Shown here: piece after piece, positions 32,729 to 40,937 of the stretch
How positions within the stretch are numbered: the stretch's first letter is position 1
How the letters are laid out: each line of letters begins with the position of its first letter
NCBI RefSeq assembly: GCF_001428565.1
Contig: NZ_LMIA01000010.1
Coordinates: 857,469 to 921,468, forward strand
From: Nocardioides sp. Root190
Lineage (GTDB): Bacteria; Actinomycetota; Actinomycetes; Propionibacteriales; Nocardioidaceae
Direction of reading: 5' to 3'
DNA: 64,000 nucleotides
The notes under the pieces: model-generated
Database searches by the model: none
What the model was told of the DNA's origin: nothing
The model's input: only the letters and a program-made list of their open reading frames with translations
Program-made: the position numbers and the translations under genes

Positions 32729-33651
32729 TGGGCGTCGGACACGGGCACGGACACGCACCGGCCGCGGCCAGCGGCCACGCCGGCGGGCGGCACCGCTGGC
32801 GCCTGGCGATCTCCTTCTGCCTGATCGCCGCGTTCTTCGTCGTCGAGCTCGTGGTCGGCATCATCAGCGGCTCGCTGGCGTTGATCTCCGATGCCGGGCA
32901 CATGGCCGCCGACGTGGTCGCGCTCGGGGCGGCGCTCGTCGCGACCAAGATCGCCACCCGCGCCGACAGCACCGGGCGGCGTACCTATGGCTCCTACCGG
33001 GCGGAGGTCTTCGCCTCCGGCCTCGCCGCGCTGATGATGCTGGGCGTCGCGGTGTACGTCGTGATCGAGGCGGTCGCACGGATGGGCACCGACGTCGAGG
33101 TCGAGACCGGGCCGATGCTCCTGGTCGGTCTGCTTGGCCTGGTCGTCAACCTGATCGCCCTGCTCCTGCTGCGCGCCGGGGCGAAGGACTCGATCAACGT
33201 GAAGGGTGCCTACCTCGAGGTGGTCGCCGACACCGCCGGCAGCGTGGGCGTGCTGGTCGCGGGCGTGCTGATTGTGGCGACCGGCAACGGGGCCTGGGAC
33301 ACGGTGGTGGCCTTCCTGATCGGCGCCTTCGTGGCGGTCCGCGCGGTCGTGCTCGGGCGGGAGGTGCTCTCCGTGCTCGGACAGCACGTGCCCGCCGGTC
33401 TCGACATCGACGCCGTCGCAGCCTGCCTGGCCGAGGTCCCCGGCGTGCGCGACGTCCACGACCTGCACGTGTGGATGCTGACGTCGGGGATGAACGTCGC
33501 GACCGCCCACCTCGTCCTGGCGGAGGGTGCTGATGCGGGTGCGGCGCTGCGGGCCGGTCAGCAGGTGCTCCGCGACCGGCACCACATCGAGCACGCCACG
33601 CTCCAGGTCGAGGGGGACCGCTCGTCGCACTGCGACGCCGTCACCTGGTGA
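32728..33651 (+). CDS. CDF-family metal efflux transporter (CzcD/ZitB type)
   Basis: A 307-residue membrane protein. It begins with a His-rich MGVGHGHGHAP metal-binding tail, then six helices; helix 2 has SLALISDAGHMAADVVAL with the metal ligands Asp and His, and helix 5 has EVVADTAGSVGVLV with the second pair. The C-terminal cytoplasmic domain has RDVHDLHVWMLTSGM. It exports Zn, Co or Cd in exchange for protons. GAGGAG precedes the ATG. Cotranscribed with and controlled by ArsR. Confidence 0.93.
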   Translation: MGVGHGHGHAPAAASGHAGGRHRWRLAISFCLIAAFFVVELVVGIISGSLALISDAGHMAADVVALGAALVATKIATRADSTGRRTYGSYRAEVFASGLAALMMLGVAVYVVIEAVARMGTDVEVETGPMLLVGLLGLVVNLIALLLLRAGAKDSINVKGAYLEVVADTAGSVGVLVAGVLIVATGNGAWDTVVAFLIGAFVAVRAVVLGREVLSVLGQHVPAGLDIDAVAACLAEVPGVRDVHDLHVWMLTSGMNVATAHLVLAEGADAGAALRAGQQVLRDRHHIEHATLQVEGDRSSHCDAVTW

Positions 33652-33654
33652 GCC

Positions 33655-34311
33655 TCAGGAGTGCGCGAGCGAGAGCTTGACCGCGAACCCGAGGAAGATC
33701 GCGCCCACGGCGGACGTGCCGGCCGCGGAGAGTGCGCGCCGTCGACGAAAGGTCGCGGCGAGGCGGGTCCCGCCGAAGATCAGCGCCGAGAGGTAGGCGA
33801 CGCTGGCGACCTGGGCGAGCGCCCCGAGCGCGAGGAAGGACAGTGCCGGGTGGGCGTAGGACGGGTCCACGAACTGCACGAAGAAGGCGACGAAGAACAG
33901 GATCGCCTTCGGGTTGAGCAGGCTGATCACGAGCGCGCGGCGGTAGGGCCGCTCGTTCGGCACCGGCGGCGGGGCGCCCTCGGCGATCGCCTGGACCGCT
34001 CGGTGCCGGGCCCGCCACATCAGCAAGGCGCCGCGCAGCATGGTGAAGGCGAGGTAGCCGAGGTACCCGGCGCCGACCCACTTCACGATCGAGAACGCCA
34101 CGTCGTTGGCCTGCAGCAGCGAGGCCACCCCGGCCGCCGACAGGGTCATCAGGACCGCGTCGCCGGTCCACACGCCGGCGGCGGCGCGGTAGCCGTCGCG
34201 GCTGCCGCGACGGGCGGCGACGGACAGGACGTAGAGGGAGTTCGGGCCGGGCAGCAGGATGATCAGGATCAGCCCGACGAGGTACGTCGACAGGTCGGTG
34301 ATGCCCAGCAC
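33655..34311 (-). CDS. LysE-family exporter
   Basis: A 218-residue inner-membrane protein with about six helices: LVGLILIILLPGPNSLYVLSV carries the PGPN motif of helix 1, followed by AGVWTGDAVLMTLSAAGV and RRALVISLLNPKAILFFVAF. LysE/RhtB members export amino acids. GTG 34311 has GGGAGG about eight bases upstream, better than longer alternatives. It is convergent with the CDF gene with a three-base gap, and its start lies 79 bases from the divergent reductase-like gene. Confidence 0.9.
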   Translation of the reverse strand: MLGITDLSTYLVGLILIILLPGPNSLYVLSVAARRGSRDGYRAAAGVWTGDAVLMTLSAAGVASLLQANDVAFSIVKWVGAGYLGYLAFTMLRGALLMWRARHRAVQAIAEGAPPPVPNERPYRRALVISLLNPKAILFFVAFFVQFVDPSYAHPALSFLALGALAQVASVAYLSALIFGGTRLAATFRRRRALSAAGTSAVGAIFLGFAVKLSLAHS

Positions 34312-34390
34312 GAGTCGATCCTCCCACGCAGGATCCGCCGCAGGATCCGACTGGGCGATGAGTTTGCCGCCGGCGCCGGGTCGACCCGGC

Positions 34391-35017
34391 ATGGGCATCG
34401 TGTGCGCGGACATCTCCACCACCGTCGACGGCTTCGGCGCCGGTCCCGGCCAGTGCCTGGAGCGCCCGTTCGGGGACTTCGACCAGGGCCCGCTGCATGC
34501 CTGGATGTTCGACCACGGCGAGGAGAACCGGGCCGAGGTCAGCGCCATCCTCGACGCGGGTGCCTACGTCATGGGGCGCAACATGTTCAGTCCCGGCCGG
34601 GGCGACTGGGACCTCGCGTGGCGGGGGTGGTGGGGCGAGGAGCCGCCGTACCGTGCCCCCGTCTTCGTGCTCACCCACCACCCGCGGGCGCCGCTCGAGA
34701 TGGACGGCGGCACGACCTTCCACTTCGTCACCGACGGCATCGAGTCTGCTCTGGCCCGGGCGCGGGAGGCGGCCGGCGAACGCAACGTCTCGATCGCGGG
34801 CGGTGCCTCCACCGTCAACGCCTACCTGGCGGCGGGCCTGCTCGACGAGCTGCGCCACCACGTCACGCCGAACACCTCCGGGCTGGCGGCGTCGGCGGGC
34901 GGGTCACGGCTGTTCGAGGGGGTGCCGGCGATCGGCCTGGTGCCGGTGAGCGTGCGGCACACCCCGCACGTCACCCACCTGACCTACTCGGCGGGCGGGC
35001 ACAGGCAGAACGGGTGA
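34391..35017 (+). CDS. Dihydrofolate-reductase-family protein
   Basis: A 208-residue RibD-C-like protein: MGIVCADISTTVDGFGAGPG at the N-terminus, GAYVMGRNMF about residue 60, and SIAGGASTVNAYLAAGLLDELRHHVTPN near 140-165, the cofactor-side block. The final ~25 residues are unusual for the family. NADPH-dependent reduction is likely, substrate unknown. ATG 34391 begins the family sequence but has a weak ribosome site. The 3' end overlaps the convergent VOC gene by 34 bases. Confidence 0.82.
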   Translation: MGIVCADISTTVDGFGAGPGQCLERPFGDFDQGPLHAWMFDHGEENRAEVSAILDAGAYVMGRNMFSPGRGDWDLAWRGWWGEEPPYRAPVFVLTHHPRAPLEMDGGTTFHFVTDGIESALARAREAAGERNVSIAGGASTVNAYLAAGLLDELRHHVTPNTSGLAASAGGSRLFEGVPAIGLVPVSVRHTPHVTHLTYSAGGHRQNG

Positions 35018-35376
35018 CCGTCGGGGTCGACCATGACCCGCCAGGTGGCGTCCTCGGACTGCACCGGTGCCACGGAGGCCCCGAGACCGACCGCGAGCTC
35101 GGTCGCCGCGTCCAGGTCGGAGACGCGCAGGTCGAGGTGGAACTGCTGGGGGTGCTCCTGGCCGGGCCACTCCGGACGCGAGTAGTCGGCGACGGTCTGG
35201 AAGTTCAGGGTGCTGCCGAGCACGGCCGCGGAGGCGTAGCCGTACTCGGGGTACTCGCCGGTGACCTCGCCACCGGTGAGGTCGGCGTAGAAGCGGGCGA
35301 GCCGGGCTGCGTCGGGGGTGTCGATGCAGAAGGCGAGGAGCTCGGTGACGGGGGAGGTGCCAGTGGAGGTGGTCAT
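34984..35376 (-). CDS. VOC-family protein
   Basis: A 130-residue glyoxalase-like protein: ELLAFCIDTPDAARLARFYADLTGG starts module 1 and WRVMVDPDGHPFCLCPP closes module 2, where Asp/His/Glu positions would hold metal. ATG 35376 has a GGAGG-type site behind it; the sequence begins MTTSTGTS. It lies 57 bases downstream of the GNAT gene on the same strand and may be in its transcript. Confidence 0.85.
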   Translation of the reverse strand: MTTSTGTSPVTELLAFCIDTPDAARLARFYADLTGGEVTGEYPEYGYASAAVLGSTLNFQTVADYSRPEWPGQEHPQQFHLDLRVSDLDAATELAVGLGASVAPVQSEDATWRVMVDPDGHPFCLCPPAE

Positions 35377-35433
35377 GGGGCCAGCGTGCACCCGAGCGCC
35401 GACACCGTAGGTCGGCACCGTCCGTCGAGACTG

Positions 35434-35940
35434 TCAGCCGGGCGGGTCGAGCTCGCGCAGGTAGCAGAGCATCCGGTGGTCCTCGCCGGGCTCGATGTTG
35501 GTGAAGCCGTGCCGCTCGTAGAAGCGGCGGGTGTCGGTGTCGACCTCGTCGACGTTGATGTGGATCTCGATCGCCCCGCGGGCGAGCACCTCGGCGACGG
35601 CGCGGGTCAGCAGCGCCGTGCCGATGCCGCGGTCACGCAGGGCGGGGACGACGTAGAGCTCCTCGAGCTGGGCGAGCGGGCCGTCGCCGTACGGCGTGGG
35701 GCGCAGTGTGAGGTAGCCGAACCCGGTCGCCGTGCCCGCGCTCGCCCGGGGGTCCTCGGTGAGCACGACCAGCACGTCCTCGCGCGCCAGCAGGTCCTCG
35801 AAGCGGTCCGCGAACTCCTCCGCGCTGGGGGTCGCGGTCTCGAACTCGGTGTTGAAGTCGAAGAGCAGTCGACCGACGAGGGCGGCGTCCTGCGGCCCGG
35901 CCAGCCGGACCGCTGGTGTCGCGGGTTCCGGCGCCGTCAC
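35434..35940 (-). CDS. GNAT-family N-acetyltransferase
   Basis: A 168-residue acetyltransferase. The acetyl-CoA loop is VVPALRDRGIGTALLTRAV (R-x-x-G-x-G/A pattern, about residues 100-118), preceded by QLEELYVV and followed by RRFYERHGFTNIEPGEDHRM. Substrate unknown. GTG 35940 overlaps the stop of the upstream TetR gene by four bases, so the pair is co-translated. Confidence 0.88.
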   Translation of the reverse strand: MTAPEPATPAVRLAGPQDAALVGRLLFDFNTEFETATPSAEEFADRFEDLLAREDVLVVLTEDPRASAGTATGFGYLTLRPTPYGDGPLAQLEELYVVPALRDRGIGTALLTRAVAEVLARGAIEIHINVDEVDTDTRRFYERHGFTNIEPGEDHRMLCYLRELDPPG

Positions 35941-36557
35941 GGGAGCCACGCGCCGATCATCGTGCGCGCGCTGGTGGCGAGCCGCTCGGCGGTGAAGTGC
36001 TCCGGGTCGGCCAGGACGAGGCGGCCGAAGTGCTCGAGCAGCGCGATCACGGCATGGGCGAGCAGCTCCGCGTCGTAGTCCTGCGGCAACGCGGAGGAGA
36101 TCATCAGCTCGACGGTGGCGAGCACCCGGGTGCGGTCGCCGTCGACACGGCGGCCGACGGCCTCGGGGACACCGGAGCCGGACTGCAGGATGGCGCGCCA
36201 GGTCATCGGGTCGGCCAGCAGCATCGCGTGCAGCGCCGGCACCGCACGCTCGACCAGCTCGACGGGGGAGCTGCCGACGGCATCGAGCGGCAGGGCGGCG
36301 TACAGCTGGGTGATCGCGCGCTCCTGCTGACGGTCGAGCAGAGCACCGAGGAGCTGGCCGAGGTCGTCGAAGGCGCCGTACACGACGGGCCGGGTGACCC
36401 CCACCTCCTTGGCGATCGCGTCGATCGAGATCCGGTCGTAGCCGTCGCGGTCGATGATGGCCAGCGCCGCGTCGAGCAGCTGCTCGCGGCGCTGGGCCAT
36501 GGGCACGCGGGCGGCGTAGGGCCGCCGTTTGCGGGCCGTCGTCTCGGACGCTGTCAC
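35937..36557 (-). CDS. TetR-family regulator (paralogue of the one at 43535)
   Basis: A 206-residue regulator: RREQLLDAALAIIDRDGYDR and the helix-turn-helix with GVTRPVVYGAF. The DNA-binding part is very like that of the regulator at 43535 (YA.R.P.A.RREQ.LD.ALA and the shared recognition PVVYGAF), showing common ancestry. It diverges from the MpaB-type oxygenase gene across 52 bases containing an inverted repeat closely like one in front of the dehydrogenase/hydrolase cluster at 45371. GTG 36557 start. Confidence 0.9.
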   Translation of the reverse strand: MTASETTARKRRPYAARVPMAQRREQLLDAALAIIDRDGYDRISIDAIAKEVGVTRPVVYGAFDDLGQLLGALLDRQQERAITQLYAALPLDAVGSSPVELVERAVPALHAMLLADPMTWRAILQSGSGVPEAVGRRVDGDRTRVLATVELMISSALPQDYDAELLAHAVIALLEHFGRLVLADPEHFTAERLATSARTMIGAWLP

Positions 36558-36581
36558 ATCTGAACCTTAGGGTCTTCCATT

Positions 36582-36601
36582 TACTACACAACTGTAGCAT
36601 T
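36582..36601. promoter_or_regulatory. TetR-type operator, copy 1
   Basis: CTACA (36584-36588), spacer CAAC, TGTAG (36593-36597) lie within TTACTACA and TGTAGCAT, just before the MpaB-type gene. It aligns with the stronger palindrome at 45371-45390; together they give TTRCTACR-N4-YGTAGYAW. Confidence 0.65.
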
Positions 36602-36609
36602 CTGGTGCC

Positions 36610-37671
36610 ATGGCGCTTCGCACCCACCGGGACATCACCCCGCTCGAGGACTACGGCTTCTTCGGACCCGAGTCCGTGGCCTGGAAGGTCTGGGGCTACC
36701 CGACCTCGCTCACCATCGGCTTCAGTCGCGCGGTGGTCGTGGAGGAGCTCGACCCCAACCTTGTCGCCTCCGTCGACCGCACGCAGGACATCTACCTGCG
36801 GCCCAGGACGAGGTACGACCGAACCATCCACTACTTCGCTCTGATCGCCTTCGGCGACAGTCGCACGACCAGCCGGGTCGCCGACGTCCTGGTCAAGGTG
36901 CACAGCAAGGCGATCGGCATCGAGCCCTACGGCGGCGGCAGGTACGACGCCAACGACCCCGACTCGCAGCTGTGGATCCTCGTCACCGGTTGGCACTCGG
37001 TGCTCAAGGCCTACGAGATGTTCGGCCCCGGCAAGCTGTCCGAGGCCGAGGAGGCGCAGTACTGGGCGGAGTGCGCCCTGGCCGCCGAGTTCCAGACCTG
37101 TGACCCGGCCGACGTGCCGCGCTCCCGCGCGGAGCTGCACGCCTACTACGAGCGGATGCGTCCGGTGATGTCCGGGTCGCCGATCGCGCAGCGTGCGATG
37201 TCGCACCTGATGGACGTCAACCAGCTCATCGACGAGGTCCCGCTCGTCCTCAGGCCCGTGCGCTGGGTCGTTGGCACCTTCTTCCGGGCCGGCGTCATCG
37301 CGACGCTGCCGCGATGGATGCGCGAGATGGGCGACGTGCAGCAGCCGCGGGCGCTCGACCTGCTGGCGCGCCCGGTCCTCCGTGCGACGTTCGCGGTGAT
37401 GTCGCTGAGCAAGCGCCTGCAGCTGCGGGTCCTCGGACTGCTCTCCCCGAGCACGGTGCCGGTCGTCGCACCTGCCTTCTTCGGGATCGCGCCGACGAAC
37501 CCCGAGCTGCTCACCCCCGCCGAGGCACGCGCGAGGTACGGCTACGACAGGCCCGCCGAGGCCCACCTCGCCTGGCGTGCGAAGCAGCACGAGAAGGTCT
37601 TCGGTCGTGGCGAGGCCCCGAGCGACGCCGGACTTCTCGAATCCGAGAGCGTCCTGGGCAAGCTGGCCTGA
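36610..37671 (+). CDS. MpaB-type oxygenase (DUF2236)
   Basis: A 353-residue mostly helical protein of the MpaB/latex-clearing-protein-like DUF2236 group, heme-associated oxygenases for hydrophobic substrates. Recognisable segments are DSQLWILVTGWHSVLKAYEMFG (about residues 118-139) and AEEAQYWAECALAAEFQ. The His in WHSV is a plausible heme-region residue. MALRTHRDITPLEDYGFFGP starts it at ATG 36610, close after the inverted repeat. Divergent from TetR. A distant homologue is at 59371. Confidence 0.85.
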   Translation: MALRTHRDITPLEDYGFFGPESVAWKVWGYPTSLTIGFSRAVVVEELDPNLVASVDRTQDIYLRPRTRYDRTIHYFALIAFGDSRTTSRVADVLVKVHSKAIGIEPYGGGRYDANDPDSQLWILVTGWHSVLKAYEMFGPGKLSEAEEAQYWAECALAAEFQTCDPADVPRSRAELHAYYERMRPVMSGSPIAQRAMSHLMDVNQLIDEVPLVLRPVRWVVGTFFRAGVIATLPRWMREMGDVQQPRALDLLARPVLRATFAVMSLSKRLQLRVLGLLSPSTVPVVAPAFFGIAPTNPELLTPAEARARYGYDRPAEAHLAWRAKQHEKVFGRGEAPSDAGLLESESVLGKLA

Positions 37672-37741
37672 AGATCCCCCGCTGCGGGGACCGGGCCTGA
37701 CACAGTGGCGCCGACCCTGCCGTCGTACCCAAGGAGAACCC

Positions 37742-38032
37742 GTGGGCCTCAACCCCGTCGCCGACGTCCTCAAGCGTGCCGACAAGGTGCTCAAGAACGC
37801 CGAGGTCGCCCTCGTCAACGTCGACACGACCCTCGTGACGGTGGGCGGAACGCTGAGTGGTGTCGACACCAAGCTCGCCACGGTCGACGCGACGCTGGCT
37901 GACACGCGCGACGTGCTGACCCAGGTCCAGACGTTGCTCGGCGACCTCAACGACAAGCTCGTCCTGCTCGACGAGGTCCCTGAGCTCAAGGCCACGCTGG
38001 ACCGGGTGCTCGCGGCGGTCGAGAAGGGCTGA
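37742..38032 (+). CDS. Small coiled-coil protein
   Basis: A 96-residue protein made of one long amphipathic helix with heptad-like V/L spacing (VNVDTTLVTVGGTLSGVDTK, then LATVDATLADTRDVL). AAGGAG lies five bases before GTG 37742. It looks like a phasin- or apolipoprotein-type coat, or an assembly coil, but has no named family that I can support. It follows the MpaB gene after 70 bases. Confidence 0.7.
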   Translation: MGLNPVADVLKRADKVLKNAEVALVNVDTTLVTVGGTLSGVDTKLATVDATLADTRDVLTQVQTLLGDLNDKLVLLDEVPELKATLDRVLAAVEKG

Positions 38033-38037
38033 CCCTC

Positions 38038-38664
38038 TCAGGTGCGGATGATCCGGCGTTCGATCGCAGCGGCCACCGCACCGGCCCGGGTGTCGACGCC
38101 GAGCTTGGTGTAGATGTGCGAGAGGTGGGACTTCACGGTCGCCTCGGACACGAACAGCTCGCGCGCCATCTCCTTGTTGCCCAGGCCGCGGGAGAGCAGC
38201 TCCAGCACCTCGACCTCGCGCTCGGTGATCGTCGTGGCCCCCGGCGTCGTACGACGCACGAGGGTCGCCGCGACCGACGGCGAGAGCACGGTCTCGCCCC
38301 GCGCGGTGGCCCGGATCCCGGCGAACAGCTCGTCCGGCGGGGCGTCCTTGAGCAGGTAGCCGCGGGCGCCGGCCTCCAGCGCACGCAGGATGTCGGACTC
38401 GGTGTCGTAGGTCGTCAGCACCAGCACTTCAGGGGGTGCGGGCAGGGCTCGCAGTGCGGCGGTCACCGCGGCACCACCGGCCTTGCCGGTGCCCAGGCTC
38501 AGGTCCATCAGGACGACGTCAGGCCCCTCGGAGGTGACGACGGCGAGGGCCGCGTCGAGGCCGTCGGCCTCGCCGACCACGGAGAGATCGGCCTGGCCGT
38601 CGATCAGTGCGCGCAGGCCGGCGCGCACCACGGGGTGGTCGTCGACCAGCACGATCCCGATCAC
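38038..38664 (-). CDS. NarL/LuxR-type response regulator
   Basis: A 208-residue response regulator: receiver domain with IVLVDDHPVVRAGLRALI, phospho-acceptor Asp in VVLMDLSLG and the Lys of LLKDAPPDE, then a LuxR helix-turn-helix (TITEREVEVLELLSRGLGNK, then FVSEATVKSHLSHIYTKLGV). GTG 38664 has GGAGG six bases before it and overlaps the sensor kinase stop by four bases. Cognate of the kinase at 38661. Confidence 0.93.
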   Translation of the reverse strand: MIGIVLVDDHPVVRAGLRALIDGQADLSVVGEADGLDAALAVVTSEGPDVVLMDLSLGTGKAGGAAVTAALRALPAPPEVLVLTTYDTESDILRALEAGARGYLLKDAPPDELFAGIRATARGETVLSPSVAATLVRRTTPGATTITEREVEVLELLSRGLGNKEMARELFVSEATVKSHLSHIYTKLGVDTRAGAVAAAIERRIIRT

Positions 38665-39842
38665 GGGCGTCCTCCTCGGGGGGACTCGTCGAGCGGGAAG
38701 CTCACCGAGACGGTGGTGCCCTCGCCGGGCGCGCTCTCGACCTCGGCGCGTCCGCCGAGGGCGGCGGCACGCTCCCGGATCCCGGCGAGCCCGCGGCCGC
38801 GTGTCCCGCCGGCCCGCACCGGCCGGTCGGGAGCGGGGAGGTCGAAGCCGCGGCCGTCGTCGCGGACGTCGAGCACGACCTCGTCGACCTGGTAGGTCAA
38901 CGTCAGCGCGACGCGACCGGCGTCGGCGTGCTCGCGGACGTTGGCCAGTGCGCCGCGAGCGGTGCGCACCAGTGCTGCCGCGACGTCGGGGACGACCGGC
39001 ACCGTGTCGCCGTGGACCCGCACCGCCACGTCGAGTCCCAGCGCCGACTCGGCAGCGGCCCGGCGCAGGGCGTCGACCAGGGCGGCGCCGCTGGTGTCGT
39101 CGGTCAGGTCCGCCGGCGCCAGGTCGCGCACCACGCGGCGGACCTCGTCGAGGCCGTCGCGTGCTGTGGCGGCCGCCGTCTGCACGTGGCCACGGGCCGC
39201 GGCGGGCTGGGACTCCCAGGCCCGGTCGGCCGCCTGCAGCAGCAGGTTGATGCTGGAGAGTCCCTGTCCCACGGAGTCGTGGATCTCGCGGGAGAGTCGG
39301 GTGCGCTCGGCGAGGGCGCCGAGCTCGGCCTGCGCGCGCTGACGGGCCCGCGACTCCAGGTCCAGCGCCCGGTAGGCCAGCACGGTGACGAGGGCGACGC
39401 CGATCGGCCCCGCGACCTGCACCGGGTCCGTGCCGTCGGTGATCCGCCCCCACGCGGCACTCAGCAGGACCGTCATCGCGACGACGGTCGCCACGGCCCA
39501 CTCGAAGGCGAGGACCTGCAGCACCGCGAAGGCCACCGGCACCGCGCACCAGGCGAACGACGGCGCCGCGACGGTGAGGGCGCTCCACAGCGCGACCATG
39601 GCGAGCACCCAGGCGGTCGGCCACCAGGGCCGTCCGGCCAGCAGGCCGCGCGTCGCATAGGCGGCGGCGAGCACGACGGCACCCGTCAGGACGGCGACCC
39701 CCGTGGGGTCGAGGTCGTGCCGGTCGACGTACCTCGCTGCGCAGGTCACCAGCAGCACGACCAGGACGGCGAGCAGCCAGCGGTCGAGGCGGGCGGCGGG
39801 AGCGAGGATGCCGTGCTCGCCGGGGCGGGTGGGGAGGGACAT
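38661..39842 (-). CDS. HisKA_3-type sensor histidine kinase
   Basis: A 393-residue membrane kinase. Five or six helices fill residues about 20-165; then the HisKA_3 phospho-acceptor RLSREIHDSVGQGLSSINLLL (His about 187), and the ATPase domain with ALANVREHADA (N-box), DDGRGFDLP (G1) and GRGLAGIRERAAALGGRAEV (G2). No periplasmic sensor domain is seen, so the membrane part probably senses the stimulus. Coupled to the response regulator by a four-base overlap. Confidence 0.92.
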   Translation of the reverse strand: MSLPTRPGEHGILAPAARLDRWLLAVLVVLLVTCAARYVDRHDLDPTGVAVLTGAVVLAAAYATRGLLAGRPWWPTAWVLAMVALWSALTVAAPSFAWCAVPVAFAVLQVLAFEWAVATVVAMTVLLSAAWGRITDGTDPVQVAGPIGVALVTVLAYRALDLESRARQRAQAELGALAERTRLSREIHDSVGQGLSSINLLLQAADRAWESQPAAARGHVQTAAATARDGLDEVRRVVRDLAPADLTDDTSGAALVDALRRAAAESALGLDVAVRVHGDTVPVVPDVAAALVRTARGALANVREHADAGRVALTLTYQVDEVVLDVRDDGRGFDLPAPDRPVRAGGTRGRGLAGIRERAAALGGRAEVESAPGEGTTVSVSFPLDESPRGGRP

Positions 39843-39953
39843 GATCCGGCCAGCCTAGGGAGCCGGGGCGGATCCCGGCATCAGCCAATTGGCCATCGCG
39901 GAGTGGCCAGCTGCCCGACGACCGGAGGGTCCGCGGCCGCGCAGGGTGGAGCC

Positions 39954-40937
39954 ATGAAGCGAAACCACCTCCTCACGCCCCTCCTCCTCGCCGCCGTCGC
40001 GACCGGTGTCGGCCTCGCTGGTACGACGTCCGCGAGCTCCCTGGGACTGGCCAGCCCCTCGTCGTACCACCTCACGGGGGACGCGGTCAGCGCCGTCAAC
40101 CCGGCCGGCTCGAAGTTCGAGGGCATCGGGGCCGACGAGCTGCGCGGCCGGTTCTACGTCAGCGAGGTCACCGGCGGGGAGATCCACCGCGGCTCGGTGG
40201 GCACCGCGCAGACCCGCGAGTGGATCCCCGGTGACGGCACCGACGGTCGCTGGACCGCGCGTGGCATCACGGTCGACCGGCTCGGCCGGGTCTACGTCGC
40301 GGGCGGGCCCAACGGCATCGGCACGGGTCGGCCCGACCTGTGGGTCTACAGCAAGGACGGCGACCTGCTCGCTGCGCTGCGGGCGCCCGGCACGGACGTC
40401 TTCCTCAACGACGTGGCGATCGGCCCCGACGGTGCGGCCTACTTCACCAACTCCAACGACGCCCAGGTCTTCCGCGTCGCGCCCGGACGAGGTGGCTGGC
40501 AGGCGAGCCTGTGGGCCGACGCGACCGACGTCGTCGAGCGCCGGGCGGGCTTCAACCTCGGCGGCATCGTGCTGAGTGCCGACCGCCGCGCGTTCGTCGT
40601 GGCCCAGGGCAACGTCGGGACGTTGTGGCGCTTCGACGTCCGCACCCGCACGGCCACCGAGGTCAGCACGGGCGGTGCCGACCTGGTCGACGCCGACGGA
40701 CTGGTCCGCCGTGGCAACCAGCTGAGCGTCGTGCGCAACTTCAGCCGCATGATCGCGACCCTCCGGCTCACCCACGACGGACGTCGGGCGGTCCTGGTCG
40801 CCCAACGCGCCACCTCGCCCGACCGGGTGCTGACCACCGCGAAGGCCCTGCGGGGCCGGATCCTGTACGTCGACAGCAAGTTCGACGAGGCGGTGGCGTC
40901 GGGTCCGTACGAGGTCATCACGGATCCGACGCGATGA
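39954..40937 (+). CDS. Secreted SMP-30/gluconolactonase-like propeller protein
   Basis: A 327-residue exported protein with a signal peptide (residues 1-27). The mature part is a six-blade propeller with the SMP-30 phrases GITVDRLGRVYVAGG, VFLNDVAIGPDGAAYFTNS and GFNLGGIVLSADRRAFVVAQ. A metal-dependent lactonase or binding role is possible; the exact catalytic set cannot be confirmed. The stop overlaps the ankyrin lipoprotein start (ATGA), so the two are cotranslated. Confidence 0.85.
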   Translation: MKRNHLLTPLLLAAVATGVGLAGTTSASSLGLASPSSYHLTGDAVSAVNPAGSKFEGIGADELRGRFYVSEVTGGEIHRGSVGTAQTREWIPGDGTDGRWTARGITVDRLGRVYVAGGPNGIGTGRPDLWVYSKDGDLLAALRAPGTDVFLNDVAIGPDGAAYFTNSNDAQVFRVAPGRGGWQASLWADATDVVERRAGFNLGGIVLSADRRAFVVAQGNVGTLWRFDVRTRTATEVSTGGADLVDADGLVRRGNQLSVVRNFSRMIATLRLTHDGRRAVLVAQRATSPDRVLTTAKALRGRILYVDSKFDEAVASGPYEVITDPTR